From an uncultured Erysipelotrichaceae bacterium (GTDB lineage Bacteria; Bacillota_I; Bacilli_A; Erysipelotrichales; Coprobacillaceae): DNA of 6,581 nucleotides. Shown here piece by piece: positions 5,561-6,581 of the stretch. Under the pieces are notes generated by a model. That model ran no database searches, was not told the DNA's origin, and saw only the letters and a list, made by a program, of their open reading frames with translations. The translations under genes were made by a program, and so were the position numbers. The first letter of the stretch is position 1; the number at the start of each line of letters is the position of its first letter. The stretch spans positions 1-6,581 of the forward strand of contig CALDMQ010000209.1 of NCBI GenBank assembly GCA_937917505.1, in the 5' to 3' direction.

Positions 5561-6187
5561 ATGGAAAAGAAAATTTTGATTGGAGAAAAAATGACAAAGA
5601 AAGAAGTTGTTAAAAATTATTTATTATTATCATTCTTTGGAATAATTGGTATAGTTGGTTATTTAGGGGTAGTTTCAAAATATCTGAAAACATCGTATCA
5701 TACAAATATGGTTATTTCTATTATTATATTTGTCTTTATTATGGTATTTTTAACACCTATCATAGGAGCAAATGAAGTATTGGAGTTTACTGATTATTAT
5801 ATTAATTATTATCATGTCCGAGGATATTTTAATCAATTTAGAGAAGTTATTCGTATTTTAAAGAATGGACGAGAAGTTGCAGATATATGCGTGAAGATGA
5901 CAGATATAGCAAAATTGAATTTATCTTATGTATCACATATGATGGGCTGGGCTCAAAAGGGATATCAATTAAAGCTTATATTTTTATTAAAAGATGGAAC
6001 AACATTTTCAATTTTTCCAACAACTATTGCTCAGATGAAAAAGGGAGATTATGAATCTGCATTACAATTATTAGAAAAAAATAATGTTGAAATTGTTGAT
6101 AAGTTAAATATGCGACCAGTATTGAGTCAAAGTAGTTATGCTTTTCAACAATACGTTGCTTCTATTGAAAAGGGTAAGAAGCAATGA
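5561..6187 (+). CDS. Two-helix membrane protein with probable bacterial PH-like domain
   Basis: The 208-aa product is not a named protein I recognise. It has a basic N terminus, two hydrophobic helices (about 18-39 and 49-69) joined by a short loop, and then a soluble part. Residues about 73-155 show the alternating strand pattern of a membrane-linked PH-like domain (EFTDYYINYYHVRGYF, then MMGWAQKGYQLKLIFLLKDGTTFSIFP). Residues about 156-185 are probably helical (MKKGDYESALQLLEKNNVEIV). By the positive-inside rule both ends should face the cytoplasm. The start is fixed by AAGGAGGGG (5546-5554). Its stop overlaps the ATG of the downstream LytTR gene (ATGA at 6184-6187), implying translational coupling and a joint function, perhaps sensing at the membrane or holding the regulator inactive. 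Topology fairly sure; PH-like fold and role tentative. Confidence 0.75.
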   Translation: MEKKILIGEKMTKKEVVKNYLLLSFFGIIGIVGYLGVVSKYLKTSYHTNMVISIIIFVFIMVFLTPIIGANEVLEFTDYYINYYHVRGYFNQFREVIRILKNGREVADICVKMTDIAKLNLSYVSHMMGWAQKGYQLKLIFLLKDGTTFSIFPTTIAQMKKGDYESALQLLEKNNVEIVDKLNMRPVLSQSSYAFQQYVASIEKGKKQ

Positions 6188-6581
6188 AAATAATTTTTAA
6201 ATGTGCAGATCAATATGTCAATATTATTAAAAGATGTATGAATACTTACTTCAAAGAATTAGAATATATGAAAGACGATAGTGATTTAAAAGATACTGTT
6301 GTTTTTAAACAAATTCAATTTATGAAAGATGTGCAAGAAGTTGAAGAAATGTATAAAGACAATGCAGAATTTATATTTCTTATTGAAAATGGTGAATATA
6401 TGTTTGAATTATTAGAGTATAATCCCATTGCTTTTATGAGATTATCTTATATTGAAGAAGATATGAAAAAAATAATAAGAATATTACAGTATAAAAATAA
6501 GGGGATGGGATTAATTCTTGATTTTAAATCAGGATATCAAAATATAAGAATTGATTCAGAAAATATTGAGTATATTGAGTC
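6184..6581 (+). CDS. LytTR-family DNA-binding regulator (3' partial)
   Basis: The gene starts in an ATGA overlap with the membrane protein and runs off the window after about 132 codons. Residues from about 107 (MGLILDFKSGYQNIRIDSENIEYIES) match the opening strands of a LytTR DNA-binding domain, found in AgrA/LytR-type regulators. Residues 60-101 (AEFIFLIENGEYMFELLEYNPIAFMRL, then EEDMKKIIRIL) resemble the last part of a response-regulator receiver (beta4-alpha4-beta5-alpha5). The first 60 residues are too short for a complete receiver and show no acidic pocket or FLD-type phospho-acceptor motif. It is therefore probably a phosphorylation-independent LytTR protein controlled by its membrane partner. 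The missing C-terminal part prevents a check of the recognition helix region. Confidence 0.72.
   Translation, partial: MKIIFKCADQYVNIIKRCMNTYFKELEYMKDDSDLKDTVVFKQIQFMKDVQEVEEMYKDNAEFIFLIENGEYMFELLEYNPIAFMRLSYIEEDMKKIIRILQYKNKGMGLILDFKSGYQNIRIDSENIEYIE

Noticed and set aside
1..6581. CRISPR array, tRNA or rRNA genes, insertion sequence
   Set aside because: No regularly spaced repeats, no tRNA cloverleaf outside the T-box tRNA-pairing elements, no rRNA sequence and no transposase-like ORF were seen on either strand.

Overview
This is a strongly AT-rich stretch of chromosome from a low-GC Gram-positive bacterium (Firmicutes/Bacillota). Codon use is AT-rich, Shine-Dalgarno sites are strong (AGGAGG), promoters are of the SigA type (TTGACA/TATAAT), aminoacyl-tRNA synthetase expression is controlled by a T-box, and dusB precedes lysS as in Bacillus and relatives. 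Erysipelotrichia/Coprobacillaceae-like gut Firmicutes are a plausible source, but that is an impression and not proven by anything here.

Left part (1-1560): the 3' part of a Nif3-like dinuclear-metal protein gene (open at the window edge) converges on an RpiR/MurR-type regulator with HTH and SIS domains. The two genes share a bidirectional terminator whose stem contains both stop codons. Next comes a 290-base gap (1531-1820) with two conspicuous hairpins. They could belong to a small leftward RNA or be untranslated structure.

Middle part (1794-4713): dusB (tRNA-dihydrouridine synthase) is followed, with no terminator between, by a perfect-consensus promoter, a complete T-box leader with a lysine AAA specifier, and lysS (class II lysyl-tRNA synthetase). 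This is a housekeeping tRNA modification and charging block. LysRS output should rise when tRNA-Lys is uncharged. A long hairpin terminator closes it.

Right part (4714-6581): this is accessory in character. A good promoter sits among three copies of a 16-base motif (alternating orientation) and leads into an AbiEi-like antitoxin ORF that has no ribosome-binding site and a shortened N terminus. An ATGA overlap then leads to a broken AbiEii-like toxin remnant, frameshifted in an A-run and cut to about 45 codons. I read this as a decayed type IV (AbiE) toxin-antitoxin locus with an orphan antitoxin. It is followed by a translationally coupled pair: a two-helix membrane protein with a probable bacterial PH-like domain, and a LytTR-type DNA-binding protein (cut by the window edge) whose N-terminal region looks like a shrunken receiver without a recognisable phosphorylation site. 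The pair could be a membrane-controlled LytTR switch.
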